NCBI GenBank assembly: GCA_009842325.1
Contig: VYFQ01000019.1
Span: 62,001-126,000 of the forward strand
DNA: 64,000 nt
Reading direction: 5' to 3'
Origin: Acidimicrobiaceae bacterium
GTDB lineage: Bacteria > Actinomycetota > Acidimicrobiia > Acidimicrobiales > Aldehydirespiratoraceae
Every line of letters starts with the position of its first letter. Position 1 is the stretch's first letter. This document shows positions 61,860 to 64,000 of this stretch, piece by piece. The notes beneath the pieces are model-generated. The model ran no database searches, was not told where the DNA came from, and saw only the letters and a program-made list of their open reading frames with translations. The translations under genes and the position numbers were made by a program.

Positions 61860-62953
61860 ATTGCTTCCTTCTGCTTGTGATTGCCCGGCACTGCCTGCCG
61901 TGTGCCGGTCCGGGCCGATGCGTAGGCCGCTTCCAGCAGGCCCACGACCGCCGCGCCGAGCTGAGGGGGAGAATGGTTCCCGTCGCGGCCCAGGACGATG
62001 TCGACCAGGTTGTTGAGCGGAGCGTCCTCCGGATAGGCCTCGCGGTAGGTCCTAGCTCCGACGGTCGGGCCGGCCGGGTTGTGCTCGGTGGAGCCGTCGG
62101 CCCGGTACAGCCCCAACTGCGATGCGGCCAGGTCAAAAAGGATGTGGCCTCCGGTGCCGTAGAGCCGATACTCGAGGAGCTCCTCCTGAGTGCGCACCGT
62201 GGATCCGGTGGAGCCGATCGTCCCTATACAGCCTCCCTCGAACCGCACTGCCATGGCATCGACGAGGTCGACGCGGAGGTCCTTGTTCTCCATGAAGGCG
62301 AACACGTCGACGGGCTCCAAGCCGGTCATGAACAGCAGCAGGGCGGCCGAGTGGGTGATCTGCACGATGGCCTGACCGCCGCCCGACACCGCGGGGTCGC
62401 CGTAGGTGTCGGTTCCGGTGGGAGTGATGGTGAAGCCGACCGCGTCGGCCACCAGGTCGACGTCGCCGCGGAACAGCTCCCAGACGATTGACGCGAACAG
62501 CGAGTGCACGTAGAGCAGCTCGCCGATCTCGCCGGACGCGATCCACTCGCGCACCGCCAGCACCTGCTGGTTGTAGTGGTAGGGGTAGCCGACCACGATC
62601 TCCAGCCCCCGATCAGCCGATTCGGTCAGCAGCCGGGCCGCATGGTCGAACTCCACCACCATCGGCTTCTCCAGCATCAGGTGGGCTCCGGCCTCCAGAG
62701 CGTCTAGCGCCACCTGGTAGTGGGCCATGTGGGGCACCGCGATGACGACCCCGTCGAGGGATTCGCCGTCGAGCATCTCGGTGTGGCTCCGGTACGCCCG
62801 CTCCGGGCCGAAGGCCGCCACCGCTCGGTCGCGCTTGTCGTCGATCGGATCGGCGATGGCCGCCAGCTCCGCGTCGGGGTTGGCGAGGATTGCAGGCAGG
62901 TGGGCCCGGGTCGCCCACCAGCCCGCTCCTACCACTCCGATCCGGGCTGCCAC
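61856..62953 (-). CDS. Gfo/Idh/MocA family oxidoreductase, possible L-rhamnose dehydrogenase step
   Basis: A 365-residue oxidoreductase with GVVGAGWWATRAHLPAIL, MLEKPMVVEFD (EKP motif) and GYPYHYNQQVLAVRE. It is first in the operon with the lactonase and L-rhamnonate dehydratase, so oxidation of L-rhamnose or a related sugar is possible; alternatively the SDR at 63204 does this. Start ATG 62953 opens right at the Rossmann strand. Confidence 0.85.
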   Translation of the reverse strand: MAARIGVVGAGWWATRAHLPAILANPDAELAAIADPIDDKRDRAVAAFGPERAYRSHTEMLDGESLDGVVIAVPHMAHYQVALDALEAGAHLMLEKPMVVEFDHAARLLTESADRGLEIVVGYPYHYNQQVLAVREWIASGEIGELLYVHSLFASIVWELFRGDVDLVADAVGFTITPTGTDTYGDPAVSGGGQAIVQITHSAALLLFMTGLEPVDVFAFMENKDLRVDLVDAMAVRFEGGCIGTIGSTGSTVRTQEELLEYRLYGTGGHILFDLAASQLGLYRADGSTEHNPAGPTVGARTYREAYPEDAPLNNLVDIVLGRDGNHSPPQLGAAVVGLLEAAYASARTGTRQAVPGNHKQKEAI

Positions 62954-63203
62954 GCGATCCCCTTGCTCACGTCCGCGGACAGTACTTCCGGGGCGGGACC
63001 GGACGGCAATCGGGGTAGTCGATGGGTCCGGGCCGAATCCTCGCGGCCCGGAGGGAACTCATAGACTGACCTGCACAGATGCGACGTACAGCGGTCGCTT
63101 CGAGTATGGCGACGCCAACTCCTGGGGCAGTCAGAACGGACCCACGACAGGATGGGCTACCTAGCGTCTGCGCCCGACATCATCAAGAACTGGAGCACCA
63201 AGA

Positions 63204-63992
63204 ATGAACCGACGATTCGAGGGACGCAACGTCTTCGTGACGGGGGCGGGCAGCGGCTTCGGACGCCGCACCGCTGAACTGTTCGCCGAGGAGGGCGCCA
63301 AGAACCTGTACCTGCTCGACTACAAGCAGGAGCGGCTCGACGCGGTCGCGCCGGTGATCGAGGAACTCGGCGCCACACCGCACCTGATTAACACCGATCT
63401 CGGAGTCATGCAGAACTGTGCCGACGCGGTTGACCAGGCTCTGGCCATCGACCCGAGACTCGACGTGATGGTGTCCAACGCGGCCGCCTGGACCATTGCC
63501 GAGTTCGTCGACATGACCGACACCGAATGGCGCAGGGTGCTGTCGGTCAACCTCGACGCCTACTTCGTTATGGGCAGCCGGGCAGCCCGAGCGATGAAGG
63601 AGACCGGGGGCGGGGTGATCCTGTTCACGTCCTCGATTGCGGCTCTGGGGCACGGCCGAGGGTTCACCCACTACTGCGTGGCCAAGGCCGGCGTCGCCGC
63701 GCTGACGAAGGCCATCGCGGTGGAGTGCGCCCCGTACAACATCAGGTGCAACTCTGTCGGCCCGGGCCCGGCCGACACCCAGCAGTCAGTCGACCTCGCC
63801 GGCGAGGAACTGATGGACAAGTGGCGCACCGAGGGCTTCCCGGTGGTGCCCGCCAACCGGCTGGCGTCCGTCGACGACATTGCCCACGCCTTCCTGTACC
63901 TCGCCTCCGACGAGGCCCAGTACGTGTCGGGCATCAACCTCATCGTGGACGGCGCCCTGACCGCCCAGACCTACGACGTGCCCGACAGCTAG
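63204..63992 (+). CDS. SDR family oxidoreductase (paralogue B)
   Basis: A 262-residue SDR nearly identical in plan to the gene at 44781: VTGAGSGFGRRTAELF, SNAAAW, TSSIAA, YCVAK and YVSGINLIVDGALTAQTYD. GGAG stands ten bases before ATG 63204. It is divergent from the rhamnose operon, so it may be the L-rhamnose 1-dehydrogenase or the 2-keto-3-deoxy-L-rhamnonate dehydrogenase of that pathway. The duplicate near 45 kb has lost or gained a different neighbourhood. Confidence 0.85.
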   Translation: MNRRFEGRNVFVTGAGSGFGRRTAELFAEEGAKNLYLLDYKQERLDAVAPVIEELGATPHLINTDLGVMQNCADAVDQALAIDPRLDVMVSNAAAWTIAEFVDMTDTEWRRVLSVNLDAYFVMGSRAARAMKETGGGVILFTSSIAALGHGRGFTHYCVAKAGVAALTKAIAVECAPYNIRCNSVGPGPADTQQSVDLAGEELMDKWRTEGFPVVPANRLASVDDIAHAFLYLASDEAQYVSGINLIVDGALTAQTYDVPDS

Positions 63993-64000
63993 CCGGGCTG

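Noticed and set aside
1..64000. tRNA, rRNA, CRISPR arrays, prophage or insertion sequences
   Set aside because: No cloverleaf-like TTCGANNC context, spacer-repeat pattern, integrase or transposase sequence was found by reading both strands.

Overview
The window is a GC-rich, densely coded stretch of bacterial chromosome. The high GC, GTG/TTG starts, nested ATGA/GTGA overlaps, two pyridoxamine-oxidase-fold proteins of the kind common in F420-using Actinobacteria, paired CocE/NonD hydrolases and Ala/Asp/Thr-rich lipoprotein linkers fit an actinobacterium. My guess is a marine or host-associated member of class Acidimicrobiia, but no rRNA or tRNA lies here to test it. I saw no phage or IS transposase, no CRISPR array and no RNA gene. 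No gap between genes exceeds 300 bases.

Layout. 0.0-4.8 kb: partial aminotransferase, PPOX-fold protein, CocE/NonD hydrolase, a DUF3800 gene of lower GC with its own terminator, and an alcohol dehydrogenase. 4.8-8.6 kb: galactoside module (GH4 glycosidase and galactokinase, divergent from a LacI regulator), next to the 3' scar of a lost CocE gene. 8.7-22.2 kb: an L-fucose and amino-sugar region. L-fuconate dehydratase and a LacI regulator face an eight-gene operon (binding protein, two permeases, Gfo/Idh oxidoreductase, SIS deaminase/isomerase, DUF2090 aldolase, NagA-ROK fusion; the oxidoreductase and SIS genes overlap). Convergent to it is a fucose operon (FucU mutarotase, aldo/keto reductase, lactonase). 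A near-identical palindromic operator precedes both operons. 22.3-29.6 kb: Ntn hydrolase, peptide-type ABC importer (A-C-B-D order), a degenerate alpha/beta hydrolase and an amidohydrolase. 29.7-41.1 kb: an operon headed by two CebR-like operators and a LacI gene: sugar importer, mannonate-dehydratase-type enolase, SDR, GH16 lipoprotein and a 1135-residue phosphorylase-like protein. 41.1-49.0 kb: aminotransferase, orphan DppF-type ATPase, PPOX protein, two SDRs, a metallo-beta-lactamase-fold protein, an enolase-superfamily gene and a second CocE. 49.1-54.6 kb: third sugar importer with a Gfo/Idh protein and an unrecognised 408-residue protein. 54.6-64.0 kb: EthD protein, fourth sugar importer, L-rhamnose mutarotase, PhyH dioxygenase, L-rhamnonate dehydratase, lactonase, Gfo/Idh protein and a close paralogue of one earlier SDR.

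Together the genes describe a glycan-foraging chromosomal region. Oligosaccharides or monosaccharides are taken up by ABC importers that have no local sugar ATPase. L-fucose and L-rhamnose are oxidised by non-phosphorylating pathways (mutarotase, dehydrogenase, lactonase, dehydratase). Galactose and N-acetyl amino sugars are phosphorylated, and beta-glucan oligomers are probably cut by phosphorolysis. Three LacI regulators each sit beside palindromic operators, so control appears local and substrate-specific.
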